NCBI GenBank assembly: GCA_013122435.1
Contig: WYDT01000013.1
Location: 62,001 to 126,000 of the forward strand
Direction: 5' to 3'
DNA length: 64,000 bases
Source of the DNA: Chloroflexi bacterium AL-N1
GTDB lineage: Bacteria; Chloroflexota; Chloroflexia; Chloroflexales; Roseiflexaceae
The stretch's first letter is position 1; every line of letters starts with the position of its first letter. Positions 9,824-18,180 of the stretch are shown here, piece by piece. The notes beneath the pieces were generated by a model. The model ran no database searches, was not told the origin of the DNA, and saw nothing but the letters and a program-made list of their open reading frames with translations. The position numbers and the translations under genes were made by a program.

Positions 9824-11281
9824 TTAGCGCCACTGATAGTATGGCGAAGCGAGTAGCGTGGCGAGTATGATCAGCAAGCGTTCCGTCGTAAGCTCTGCGC
9901 CAAACTGCTCAACCAGTGCTGTTTTGTGCTTTTGAGAAAAAGAAAAACCTAGCAAGGTTGCAAATTGATCGAGTGCTTCGAGCGTGGTCGTCGTCCCGGA
10001 AGCACGCATCAGCGCCTCAAGGTCGATGGCGGTTCCCTCAATATTGCCCGTGGTGAGCGCCAGGGCAAAACGCCAGCGGGGCATCAGGGTATCGCGCCAG
10101 GCATCGGTGTAGTCGGGGTAGCCATCGGGAGTAGGCCACTGGAAGAGCGGCTGCCCCATAAGCGCCATGGCTTCGAGCAGATCTGGGCTGGCGTTGGTGT
10201 CGGCGTTGAGCTGTCGGAGCATACCCGCCACAAAGTGCAGTGGCCGTTTGAATTTGGGTGCTGCGGCGGCAAACTCCTCCGAGTGCAAAATGGTCCGCAG
10301 CATGTCTTTGATGTCGCCGCGGGTCTGGGTGAATGTGGCCGCCGCTGCTGCAACCAGGAACTCAGGCGGATCATCAGCGACAAAACGGCGTACCAGTTTG
10401 GTGGCGATAAAGCGCGCCGTCGCTGGTTGCTCGACTAACATATCGCAGAGAAGTTCGCCATCGCGTTGACCGTTGCCTGCCGGAATGTGCTGACCAAGCA
10501 CTGTTTTCGCCGTATCATCGTGTTGGTCTTCTTTGAATTGAAACTGCCCCTTGCACAACACATCGTCGACTGACCAGCCGGTGAGACACCGCGCGACTTC
10601 TTGCACATCCTTCTGAGTGTAACCACCGTCGATGCCGAGGGTATGCAACTCCATCAACTCACGGGCGTAATTCTCGTTTGGGTTACCTGCGAAATTCTCC
10701 TGATTGTCGAGGTACAGCAACATCGCCGGACTTTGCATCGACGCCCACAACAGATCGCGGAAGTTGCCCAACGCATGCGGACGAATCACCTCGCGGTCGT
10801 CGATGGGTTTGAGCCAGGCGCAGGGCATTTTGAGCGTCGAGATGTTGAAATGATCACTCCAGAAATCGACCATCACTTCGTAGAGCTGTCGACGGCTGTA
10901 GATCGCTCGTACCAGCGCAATCTGTTGGAATTCACGACGGATGGGTTCCTCGCGCACATCAAAGATCAGCGACGTGTCCATTGCCAGGATGTCAAAGCGT
11001 TGGAGACGCAGTGTGGTTCGCAAGTCGTTTATGCTCTCCGGCGCAAGTTGCTCCTCGATCCACTCGTGCAGACCAATCTCGTTGGCATAGGCACGCTCAT
11101 CGGCAGTTGGGCCAAACGTCATGCGATTGAGCGCATGCAGCATTGTGTCGTTGGCCGTGGGCCAGTCGTCGAGTGTGCGACGTGGGACCAGCCACTCCTG
11201 CGCCGGGCTGCAGGCAGCCAGCAGCGTCGACGCGGTGACCAAACCGCTCTGCCTAAGAAATTTACGACGTGTGAGTGGCAT
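9824..11281 (-). CDS. DUF1800 family protein
   Basis: 485 residues from ATG 11281. It begins with a Tat-type signal (TRRKFLRQS) and a lipobox (LLAAC), so an exported lipoprotein is likely. Family motifs are present: HALNRMTFGPTADERAYA, WIEEQLAPESI, MVDFWSDHFNIS, NENYARELMELHTLGIDGGY and YTQKDVQEVARCLTGW. DUF1800 proteins are large secreted alpha-helical proteins of unknown activity, co-transcribed with DUF1501. The start overlaps the end of the upstream membrane protein by 20 bases, which suggests one transcript. Confidence 0.9.
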   Translation of the reverse strand: MPLTRRKFLRQSGLVTASTLLAACSPAQEWLVPRRTLDDWPTANDTMLHALNRMTFGPTADERAYANEIGLHEWIEEQLAPESINDLRTTLRLQRFDILAMDTSLIFDVREEPIRREFQQIALVRAIYSRRQLYEVMVDFWSDHFNISTLKMPCAWLKPIDDREVIRPHALGNFRDLLWASMQSPAMLLYLDNQENFAGNPNENYARELMELHTLGIDGGYTQKDVQEVARCLTGWSVDDVLCKGQFQFKEDQHDDTAKTVLGQHIPAGNGQRDGELLCDMLVEQPATARFIATKLVRRFVADDPPEFLVAAAAATFTQTRGDIKDMLRTILHSEEFAAAAPKFKRPLHFVAGMLRQLNADTNASPDLLEAMALMGQPLFQWPTPDGYPDYTDAWRDTLMPRWRFALALTTGNIEGTAIDLEALMRASGTTTTLEALDQFATLLGFSFSQKHKTALVEQFGAELTTERLLIILATLLASPYYQWR

Positions 11282-11798
11282 GCACGGCCTCCGTCAGGTT
11301 TGGCGCAGACTTCGTACGGGGCTTCCAGTGCAGAAGTGCAAAGCCTGCCGCACCGAGACTACATATGGCGACCAGTGGGAGAATGATGAGCCAGCCTAGC
11401 ACCGGAAAAACCACTGCCAGGGAGAGTGCTCCGGCGCTACGTAACAGGGCGGTCTGTGACGAAATGTAAGTGGTCTCGTCGCGCAACCGATGAACCATCA
11501 GCGTTGCCAGTCCGGTGGCACCAATACTGGCAATGGTCAGCAGAACAAAGATACCCACCCAACCAAGCATTTGACCAAGGCCCGCCGGAATGCTCAATAA
11601 AATACCGATGGCTGGTACGGCCAGCAACAACCAGGACAGACCCAGAAAGAAGCAGCGCCATGGTGTTTGTCGTAGCCGCACATGTGCTCGTTCGACCACA
11701 CGTGGAAGCAAAAGCGACCAGGTCATCAAGAGTCCAACAAAGGCGATTCCGGTAGTGAGTAGTGTTGCAAAGACGGCCAAAACGGCACCCATGTTCAT
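11262..11798 (-). CDS. Four-helix membrane protein of unknown function
   Basis: The start is set at ATG 11798 (MNMGAVLAVF) because AAGGAG lies six bases upstream; a longer frame exists but has no ribosome site. The 178 residues contain four predicted membrane segments (about 4-25, 50-75, 80-105 and 130-155) and a polar C-terminus. The arrangement resembles the membrane protein at 12467-13000: helix, basic loop with a RVVERAHVRLRQTPWRCF-type stretch, two helices, RLRD loop, helix. The two may be distant paralogues. Its 3' end overlaps the DUF1800 start, so it probably belongs to the same operon. Confidence 0.7.
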   Translation of the reverse strand: MNMGAVLAVFATLLTTGIAFVGLLMTWSLLLPRVVERAHVRLRQTPWRCFFLGLSWLLLAVPAIGILLSIPAGLGQMLGWVGIFVLLTIASIGATGLATLMVHRLRDETTYISSQTALLRSAGALSLAVVFPVLGWLIILPLVAICSLGAAGFALLHWKPRTKSAPNLTEAVHATHTS

Positions 11799-11889
11799 AG
11801 TAGTCTCCTTGTGATGTGGTAATCGAATATCTCGTTGTTGTTTTGTGCCTGATCCAGAAAGGCTTAAGCCCGATGGCATTTGGTACATT

Positions 11890-12120
11890 GTGTCGTTGTT
11901 TATCTCCGCCACCGCCCGGCGCGTGGGCCAGCCGCCCACCTACGATATGGCGCTCCTCCGCTCTGCCGCTCTATCTCCTCCGCGCCGCCTGCGAAAGGCT
12001 CAGGCGACATATGTACCTCCACTCTTACTCTTTTATGTGCTCCATTCAGTGGACGGGCCAGCCGCCTACCTACGGTTGTGGGGGCTCTTCTTGACCGACG
12101 ATCCCTGCCACCCCCCCGCA
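11890..12120. repeat. GGGCCAGCC/CCGCTC repeat block
   Basis: Two copies of a GGGCCAGCCGCC-ACCTACG element (near 11929-11950 and 12055-12077) flank low-complexity CTCCGC runs. A related sequence occurs near 8448. The block reaches into the 3' end of the MmpS-like gene, whose last residues (EEPPQP) are encoded by it. Confidence 0.55.
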
Positions 12121-12450
12121 GTGCACCCATTTATAACCACCAACCGACTCGGCTTCCTGCACCAACTCGCCATCAAAGAAGAGGCGACAGGATACTGTAC
12201 CTGATGATCTGCCATTAAATGCTGTTATGGCGACATGGGACCAGGTCTGTGTTGTAAAGTCCATACTCCACGGTGGTACGACTTCGCTCTGCTCGGTACC
12301 ACCAGACTCGTTTTGATACGATAAGTGTGCATTTGAGGTACTCCCACTGACTTCGTAGCGTATCGTGTGTGTTTCTTGCTCACATGCTGTGAGCAGCAAC
12401 ATCAGAGTCGTGCAGATTAAGAAAAAATATCGATAACGAATGCGTTCCAT
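12070..12450 (-). CDS. MmpS-like lipoprotein
   Basis: 126 residues from ATG 12450. A signal peptide with lipobox LLTAC (Cys about residue 23) predicts a lipid-anchored exported protein. The mature part follows the MmpS pattern: RYEVSGSTSNAHLSYQNESG, a PWS turn (VVPPWSMDF), VAITAFNG, then TVSCRLFFDGELVQE and a second cysteine in KWVHCGG. MmpS proteins assist MmpL transporters in actinobacteria, but single-domain relatives occur widely without an MmpL. None is seen in this window. The last residues fall in an intergenic repeat, so the original C-terminus may have been replaced. Resemblance was judged by pattern only. Confidence 0.65.
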   Translation of the reverse strand: MERIRYRYFFLICTTLMLLLTACEQETHTIRYEVSGSTSNAHLSYQNESGGTEQSEVVPPWSMDFTTQTWSHVAITAFNGRSSGTVSCRLFFDGELVQEAESVGGYKWVHCGGVAGIVGQEEPPQP

Positions 12451-12466
12451 AATGCATTTCCTTTAT

Positions 12467-13000
12467 TTATTCCAGCGGTGTTGTTGGTCGTGTTTCGGAG
12501 CGTTCGTCAGGGTACGGCGCTGGTGCTGGTTTCTCTCGTCGAAAGAGCGCAATGATGGTGGCACCATAGCCAATCAGTCCGGCTACGATGGGAACACCAA
12601 ACCACCCCACGATGGGTGCCAGTATCGACACCTCCAGCACTAACACACCTATGAGTAACCGATGCAGTTCACTCGGGTTATCAGGTCGTAAACGTACGCC
12701 CACAATCTGTGCAATGGCCGTGCCTCCAATAGCCATAAAACTCAAAATAATCGTGAGAATAATCAACGCCAATAGCCCCGCAAGCTCTCCTGCCGAGCCA
12801 AGTGCAGCAGCAATCAAGCCAAAGAAGGTGAAGTTGATCAGGCCCACGATAAACGAGCGAAGTGGCATCTGTTCAGCGCTCATTCGTGTGCGTGCGGTGT
12901 AGCGTGGCAACACCGTTTGACACAACACAGACAGTGCGGCGATACCTACTCCCACAACAGGAATGATGATCAATAGTCGGATAAGTTCGATAAGCGTCAT
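12467..13000 (-). CDS. Four-helix membrane protein co-transcribed with the anti-sigma gene
   Basis: 177 residues from ATG 13000. Its ATGA start overlaps the stop of the anti-sigma gene by four bases, which indicates translational coupling. Four hydrophobic segments (about 5-28, 48-72, 75-100 and 118-150) surround a conserved-looking basic loop (QIVGVRLRPDNPSELHRLL). The tail is proline-rich. It resembles the protein at 11262-11798 in size and layout. Being the third gene of a sigma/anti-sigma operon suggests a role in membrane stress sensing or in holding the anti-sigma factor, but that is inference. Confidence 0.75.
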   Translation of the reverse strand: MTLIELIRLLIIIPVVGVGIAALSVLCQTVLPRYTARTRMSAEQMPLRSFIVGLINFTFFGLIAAALGSAGELAGLLALIILTIILSFMAIGGTAIAQIVGVRLRPDNPSELHRLLIGVLVLEVSILAPIVGWFGVPIVAGLIGYGATIIALFRREKPAPAPYPDERSETRPTTPLE

Positions 13001-13587
13001 GAGGTAGCCTCCTGCTGCGGATCATGTGTATGGTTGAGATTGGCGAGCAGGAAACGATTTCCGACCAGCCAGATCATCCCGGCGCCTGCGATGGCGAGTG
13101 TCCACTGGAGTGGGGAAACAAACAGATCGATATCAAAAGCACTCAGGATTTGTGGCAGTTCCACCGCAAATATGTTGAGTTCAACGAACTGCGCTGATAG
13201 CCAATCCATAAGATTGATTGACAGGTTGAACAACCACTCAGAGGTCAGGCGGATGAGTTGGGTTGACAGGTCCTGTGTGAGCACGGGCCCAGACCAGATC
13301 GCTAATGCGATACTAAGCGTGAGCTGTACGAAGAGTAGGCCCCACACAAAACGTAGGTGCCAGGTTGTCACTGGTAGTGCAATCTGTGTGAGCACTGCCT
13401 CTGTCAGATCGACAGGCAAATCTGCCTGTGACAGTTCATCGAATGCGACGAAAAGATCTTCGAGTGTTGCAAGTTCCTGTTGGCAGGTTGGGCATTCGGT
13501 GAGATGTGCCTCGATGTGCGCCTGCTCTTCTGGATCGAGTTGACCATCAAGGTACAGGTCGAGTGTTTCAGTGTCGATATGATTCAT
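12997..13587 (-). CDS. Anti-sigma factor with zinc-binding N-terminus
   Basis: 196 residues from ATG 13587. The N-terminus has the zinc-type anti-sigma signature H-x3-C-x2-C (HLTECPTC at about residues 28-35) preceded by the acidic LYLDGQLDPEEQAHIEAH stretch. Two to three hydrophobic segments follow (about 75-100, 110-140 and 160-180), so it is membrane bound. Such proteins hold their cognate ECF sigma factor inactive until a signal arrives. It overlaps the sigma gene start-to-stop by four bases (ATGA) upstream and the membrane protein downstream. Confidence 0.88.
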   Translation of the reverse strand: MNHIDTETLDLYLDGQLDPEEQAHIEAHLTECPTCQQELATLEDLFVAFDELSQADLPVDLTEAVLTQIALPVTTWHLRFVWGLLFVQLTLSIALAIWSGPVLTQDLSTQLIRLTSEWLFNLSINLMDWLSAQFVELNIFAVELPQILSAFDIDLFVSPLQWTLAIAGAGMIWLVGNRFLLANLNHTHDPQQEATS

Positions 13588-14162
13588 GGCCGTTCCTCTA
13601 GCCGTTGGCGCAGGTGTCGACGCGCGCGAAACAAATGACTTTTGACATCGCTCAGCGTTATGTCAAGCGCTTCGGCAATCTCTTCGTACGATAGTTCCTG
13701 GAAATGACGTAACTCAATCACGGCACGGTAGTGCGGCGGTAATTCCAGAATAGCGTTTCGTACAAGCGTGTCACGTTCGTTTGTCAGGTAAATTGTCTCA
13801 GGTTCAGTTGAGCGGTCAGGAAGCTCCCACTCGGTCGTATCATCAGTTGCAGCGCTGGTACGTGTGAGCGTCACCGTAGTAACCCGACGACGTTGCAGTG
13901 TGTTAAACGTGAGGTTTGTGGCAATCCGCTTGATCCATGGACCAAATGGTCGGGTGATATCAAAGGTATCCAGCGCATGATAGCTGCGTACAAACGTTTC
14001 CTGAGCCAAATCGAGCGCCTCCTGCTGTTCGCCGGTCAAGCGATAGATGACGTTAAACACATCGGTCTGGTAGCGACGTACCAACTCACCATAGGCGTCT
14101 GGTCGTCCGCTGCGTGCGCGTGTAACGAGTTGCTGATCGGTGAGTCGCGCCCACGAGTCCAT
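13584..14162 (-). CDS. ECF-family RNA polymerase sigma factor
   Basis: 192 residues from ATG 14162. Region 2 is at about residues 20-85 (YGELVRRYQTDVFNVIYRLT, then ALDLAQETFVRSYHALDTFD with the WIKRIATN end), and region 4 is at about 130-185 (ILELPPHYRAVIELRHFQEL, SYEEIAEALDITLSDVKSHL, then FRARRHLRQ). Region 3 is absent, as in all ECF factors. It is co-transcribed with its anti-sigma factor and a membrane protein. Targets are unknown; the DUF1800/DUF1501 genes 2 kb downstream on the same strand are the nearest candidates. Confidence 0.93.
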   Translation of the reverse strand: MDSWARLTDQQLVTRARSGRPDAYGELVRRYQTDVFNVIYRLTGEQQEALDLAQETFVRSYHALDTFDITRPFGPWIKRIATNLTFNTLQRRRVTTVTLTRTSAATDDTTEWELPDRSTEPETIYLTNERDTLVRNAILELPPHYRAVIELRHFQELSYEEIAEALDITLSDVKSHLFRARRHLRQRLEERP

Positions 14163-14347
14163 GTGTCTGGTCCTGACCTATGATGTGCGACAGCACACCT
14201 GATTATGTATGTTCTACTTATTCATACAGCGTGGAGATGAAAAAGTTGCAGAGGATCTTATCAATGTTGCAAAATTGGTGGCAATACTGATTATTACCAC
14301 CAATGAAGAGGGAGGTAACTGCTTTAAATGCATTATCTGTGTAATGG

Positions 14348-15595
14348 CTATGACGTAAGTTCGTGTAACGCGGCTACTAACTGATCAATTTCTTCAACGG
14401 TATTGTAGTGTACCAAGCCAATACGTACCATACCACCACTGGCCTCAACACCAAGTCGTTCGGTAAGATTAATCGCGTAGTAGTGGCCATCCCATGTGCA
14501 GATGTTGCGTTGGCCGAGTGCTGTTGCCAGTTCGCGTGGGGTGTAGCCCTCGATACGAATCGAGACCGTCGGTGTGCGTTGATCAAAGCGGTCAGGATCA
14601 GTAATACCATAGAGAGTGAGACCAGGAATGTCGCGTAGTCCGGCCACCAGACGCTCCGACAATGTACGTTCATACTCCTGGATGGTGGTCATTGCAGCAC
14701 GCAAGGCATCGCGTCGTGATGTTGGTGTGGGGTCTGAGATTTTGCTGCCCAATTCAGCCAGATAATCAATTGCAGCAGTGACACCGGCCAGTCCTTCGTG
14801 ATTCTTGGTACCGCTCTCCCAACGATCAGGGACAGCGTTTGAAGCCGGGCGCACTTTGTAGGGCTGGAGATTAGTAAGATGTTCACGTTTGCCGTAGAGA
14901 GTACCCATATGTGGGGCAAAGAACTTGTACGGTGAACAGGCCAGGAAATCACAATCGAGGACACGTACATCGATGGGGCCATGGGGAGCATAATGTACCG
15001 CATCGATAAAGACCAGTGCACCAACCTGATGGGCCAGTTCGACGACTCGCGCCACATTGTTGACAGTACCAACCGCATTTGAAGCATATCCTACCGCAAC
15101 CAGCCGCGTCCGTTCGTTGATCTGTCGTTCGAAGTCGGCCATGTCGAGAGTACAATCTTCGATGTCAATATCGACAAAACGAATAACGGCCCCACATTCC
15201 TTGAGTGCCAGCCATGGCGCAACATTCGCATCGTGGTCCAGCCGTGTTACGACCATCTCGTCACCTGCCTGCCACTCACGACCCATAGACCGACTCAGCG
15301 CAAAGGTGAGCGTGGTCATATTGGGGCCAAATGCGATTTCGTCCGGATCACAGCCAAGCAGATCGGCCATCGCTGCATGTGCCGACTCGATGACTTCATC
15401 GGTGCGAGCACTCGTGACAAAGGCACCGTGGGTGTTGGCATTGGAACGAATGAGATAGTCGCTCATCGCATCAATCACGTGTTGTGGTACCTGGGTGCCG
15501 CCTGGGCCATCAAAAAAGATGAGCGGTTGGCCATTCTGTTTCTGAGCAAGTGCTGGAAACTGCGTGCGCGCCCAATGTGGGTCGAAAGGGGGCAT
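14348..15595 (-). CDS. Cysteine desulfurase-like class V aminotransferase
   Basis: The start is placed at ATG 15595 (MPPFDPHWARTQFPAL) with GGAGG eight bases upstream; a TTG 72 bases further upstream would add 24 unlike residues. It is 415 residues, PLP fold type I. Motifs include FDGPGGTQVPQHVIDAM near the start, NANTHGAF, VTRLDHDANVAPW, the PLP-contacting Asp/His stretch FIDAVHYAPHGPIDV, and the lysine motif DFLACSPYKFFAPHMGTLYG. These are typical of the VC1184-type subfamily, which uses no obvious active-site cysteine loop. It could be a desulfurase, selenocysteine lyase or isopenicillin epimerase-like enzyme. It is monocistronic here. Confidence 0.85.
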   Translation of the reverse strand: MPPFDPHWARTQFPALAQKQNGQPLIFFDGPGGTQVPQHVIDAMSDYLIRSNANTHGAFVTSARTDEVIESAHAAMADLLGCDPDEIAFGPNMTTLTFALSRSMGREWQAGDEMVVTRLDHDANVAPWLALKECGAVIRFVDIDIEDCTLDMADFERQINERTRLVAVGYASNAVGTVNNVARVVELAHQVGALVFIDAVHYAPHGPIDVRVLDCDFLACSPYKFFAPHMGTLYGKREHLTNLQPYKVRPASNAVPDRWESGTKNHEGLAGVTAAIDYLAELGSKISDPTPTSRRDALRAAMTTIQEYERTLSERLVAGLRDIPGLTLYGITDPDRFDQRTPTVSIRIEGYTPRELATALGQRNICTWDGHYYAINLTERLGVEASGGMVRIGLVHYNTVEEIDQLVAALHELTS

Positions 15596-15731
15596 TGAAA
15601 AACCTCCATTAGGTATTTTTGTTCTGGTATACTGGTCTGTGTAGGTATCATACTGTGTGTCTTGCAACCTTGCAACCTTACAACCGTCCTAAACGTATAA
15701 AAAAGAAACAGTATAAGGTTAGGGGGTATCG

Positions 15732-16205
15732 ATGTCTATTTTCTCACTTTTTAATGACATAAAACGTATCAATCGTAAATCACGGCTTGAGGGCGAGAAT
15801 ATTACGACGATCTTTGGTAGTGTCAAGGTTGATTTTACAAAAACACCGCTGGAGCCGGGAGACCACTACGTACGTATCATGTCTGTTTTTGATAAAGTTA
15901 AAGTGCGTGTTCCTGAAGACGTTGGTGTTGATATAGATGGATTTACAATCTTTGGTGATGTTGAAGTGGAACATCAGACAACTGGTGAAGAGGAAAAGGG
16001 TGGTTCCAGCTATACAACCGGGAATTTTGAGACGGCTCGTGTACGAATATACCTCACAGCATATGCTATTTTTGAGGATATCGAAGTTATTCGAGTGCCG
16101 GTAACGCAATCGACAGCGATACCAAGACTTGAAACACCGTCGGAACAGCCAGAGTTTCACCCGCTTGACCCTCCCTACGTAGACGAGACTCGTAAACTTA
16201 GATGA
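15732..16205 (+). CDS. LiaF-like cell-envelope protein (C-terminal domain)
   Basis: 157 residues from ATG 15732. The repeating beta-strand pattern with internal repeats (ITTIFGSVKVDF, VRIMSVFDKVKVRVPEDVGV, DGFTIFGDVEVE, ARVRIYLTAYAIFEDIEVIRV) is that of the DUF2154/LiaF C-terminal domain, a short right-handed beta solenoid. Relatives sense or modulate cell-envelope stress. Here it lacks the membrane segments of full LiaF and is cytosolic by sequence. Its stop overlaps the start of the SanA-like gene by four bases (ATGA), so the two are made together. Confidence 0.7.
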   Translation: MSIFSLFNDIKRINRKSRLEGENITTIFGSVKVDFTKTPLEPGDHYVRIMSVFDKVKVRVPEDVGVDIDGFTIFGDVEVEHQTTGEEEKGGSSYTTGNFETARVRIYLTAYAIFEDIEVIRVPVTQSTAIPRLETPSEQPEFHPLDPPYVDETRKLR

Positions 16206-16852
16206 GTGGAATGAAACGTAAACGAATAATCAGCTTAATACTGCTCTCTCTAATCATTGCTCTTTGTTTGCCCTTTGCTCTCATCGGGTATGTTCGCATG
16301 ACTACAGACACCTATCGCTATGAGAATCTCGATGATGTTCCCAAGGAACGGGTGGCGATTATTTTTGGTGCAGGGGTTCGTTACGATGGGCGTCCTTCGC
16401 GGATGCTGGCTGACCGCATCCAGGGTGGTATTGATTTGTACGAGTCCGGTCGCGTAAGCAAGTTGCTCATGACAGGTGATAATAGCCGCGTCGAATACAA
16501 CGAAGTCGTCGCGATGCAGGAATATGCGATAGAGCAGGGTGTTCCTGGAGCAGATATTGTGCTCGATTATGCCGGGTTCAGTACCTACGAGAGTTGTTAT
16601 CGTGCCAATGCTATCTTTGGGGTGACTCAGGCCGTACTGGTTACGCAGGCATACCATCTTCCCCGCGCAGTGTATACGTGTCGCCAGCTTGGTGTGAAGG
16701 CAGTTGGTTTAGGCACACCCGATTGGGAAATCTATCCAGGGGTCATGATTCCCTACACGATGCGTGAGTCTATTGCGACGCTCAATGCCTTACTTCAGGT
16801 TCATATTATACGCCCAGAACCCACGTTTTTAGGTCAGTTTGAAGGGATATAA
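16202..16852 (+). CDS. SanA/YdcF-type DUF218 protein
   Basis: 216 residues. A single N-terminal membrane helix (about 8-30) precedes the DUF218 domain: VAIIFGAGVRYDGRPSRMLA, GRVSKLLMTGDNS, ALEQ-type EYAIEQGVPGADIVLDYAGF, STYESCYRA and VTQAYHLPRAVYTCRQLGV. SanA and ElyC proteins of this fold act at the envelope (barrier function, lipid-carrier handling in enterobacteria); the chemistry is not defined. It is coupled to the LiaF-like gene. A second DUF218 gene lies at 56965-57534. Confidence 0.85.
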   Translation: MSGMKRKRIISLILLSLIIALCLPFALIGYVRMTTDTYRYENLDDVPKERVAIIFGAGVRYDGRPSRMLADRIQGGIDLYESGRVSKLLMTGDNSRVEYNEVVAMQEYAIEQGVPGADIVLDYAGFSTYESCYRANAIFGVTQAVLVTQAYHLPRAVYTCRQLGVKAVGLGTPDWEIYPGVMIPYTMRESIATLNALLQVHIIRPEPTFLGQFEGI

Positions 16853-16882
16853 GGGCGCTCGATAAAACGCCCTTGAGCAGTC
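16851..16882. terminator. Terminator between convergent genes
   Basis: The stem AAGGGCG (16851-16857) pairs with CGCCCTT (16868-16874), and TCTTTTGCTTT follows on the plus strand. On the minus strand the opposite side is less U-rich. It probably ends the SanA-like transcript. Confidence 0.6.
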
Positions 16883-16898
16883 TTTTGCTTTGTCTCTA

Positions 16899-18161
16899 CT
16901 ATCCCTCAGAATACGTTTCCAGATACTTTTTGATCGTCATCAAGAACAAATCTCCCATAGCACCATCGGTAATGCGGTGGTCAAATGTGAGTGAAATGTA
17001 GCACATTGTGCGGACTGCAATCGCATCAACACCATCCTGTGTAATCACAACCGCACGTTTTTCGATTGCACCCACGCCCAGAATGCCCGATTGTGGCTGG
17101 TTAATGATGGGGGTGGCAAACAGGCTACCACTCACACCATGATTACTGATTGTAAAAGTGCCACCCTGCGTATCATCTGGTTTCAGGCGGCGTGTACGTG
17201 CACGTTCCGAAAGATCGTTCACTGCACGTGAGAGCCCCAACAGGTTTTTCTCGTCAGCATCACGAAGCACCGGAACAATCAACCCCTCATCCAGCGCTAC
17301 TGCAATCCCTATGTTAATGCGGTGATTCAGCACAATGCCTTCATCGGTGTAACTACCATTTAACACTGGTACAGCCTGGAGTGCAGCTACACTCGCCTGC
17401 ACAAAGTAAGGTGTAAACGTGAGTTTGACATTCTGGCGCTCAAAATCGACCTTGTGCCGCTTACGATGGGCAACTATTTTGCTAAGATCAACCTCGGCAA
17501 CAGTTGTGACATGGGGGGCAATATTCCTTGAGCGCACCATGTGTTCAGCAATGATACGACGCATTGGGCTGATGGGGACCAGCTCCGCGTCCTCTGGTAT
17601 CTCTACTGTTGGTGGCGTCACTGATGGTGCCACTGGTCGGGATGGTATCGGTGGGGGTGCTGTGGGTATCGATGCTGGTTGTTTGGCTCGCTGGGCCTGT
17701 TGCTCGATGAACTTTAACACATCCTGTTTGGATACACGACCACCCTGTCCGGTCCCACTAATCTCGCTCACATCCAGATTGTGCTCTGCGACCAAACGGG
17801 CTACAACGGGCGAAATGGTTGGTGCACCCGTCGTGGCAGTCCGATTCATCTGACGTGGTTGGTTATTGTTTGCGACAACCTGTGGTGTGGTAGCAGTCGC
17901 TGGCACCACTGTCTGTGCTTCGTCTGCCGTATCGAGAATGGCAATCAATGTGCCGACACTCACTGTTTCACCCTCTGGCACCAGAATTTCACGTAAGATG
18001 CCAGCACTTGGTGCAGGTACTTCTGAATCGACTTTGTCTGTCATAACTTCAAGGAGTGCTTCGTATTCACCAACGTGATCGCCAGGTTGCTTGAGCCATT
18101 TGCCAATAGTTCCTTCAACAACGCTTTCACCGAGTTGGGGCATTTTTATCTCAGTAGGCAT
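16899..18161 (-). CDS. bkdB: Branched-chain 2-oxoacid dehydrogenase E2 (dihydrolipoyl acyltransferase)
   Basis: The start is ATG 18161 (MPTEIKMPQLGESVVEGTIG); the longer frame upstream overlaps the E1beta end and is not protein-like. It is 420 residues. A lipoyl domain (about 1-78) carries the modified lysine in MTDKVDSE. A Pro/Ala/Thr linker follows. The peripheral subunit-binding domain is at about 125-165 (SPVVARLVAEHNLDVSEISG, then RVSKQDVL). The catalytic domain (about 195-420) ends with the active-site motif FDHRITDGAMGDLFL. It transfers the acyl group from lipoate to CoA. It is the last gene of an E1alpha-E1beta-E2 operon; no E3 gene is present here. Confidence 0.92.
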   Translation of the reverse strand: MPTEIKMPQLGESVVEGTIGKWLKQPGDHVGEYEALLEVMTDKVDSEVPAPSAGILREILVPEGETVSVGTLIAILDTADEAQTVVPATATTPQVVANNNQPRQMNRTATTGAPTISPVVARLVAEHNLDVSEISGTGQGGRVSKQDVLKFIEQQAQRAKQPASIPTAPPPIPSRPVAPSVTPPTVEIPEDAELVPISPMRRIIAEHMVRSRNIAPHVTTVAEVDLSKIVAHRKRHKVDFERQNVKLTFTPYFVQASVAALQAVPVLNGSYTDEGIVLNHRINIGIAVALDEGLIVPVLRDADEKNLLGLSRAVNDLSERARTRRLKPDDTQGGTFTISNHGVSGSLFATPIINQPQSGILGVGAIEKRAVVITQDGVDAIAVRTMCYISLTFDHRITDGAMGDLFLMTIKKYLETYSEG

Positions 18162-18180
18162 GGATATCCTTTCTACATCC

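Noticed and set aside
9965..11386. Plus-strand ORFs opposite the DUF1800 gene (up to 261 codons)
   Set aside because: They mirror a well-supported gene on the minus strand and contain none of the motifs of a known family.
11816..12218. Plus-strand ORFs of 92-119 codons between the membrane protein and the lipoprotein
   Set aside because: They span GC-rich intergenic repeats and the antisense of the lipoprotein gene.
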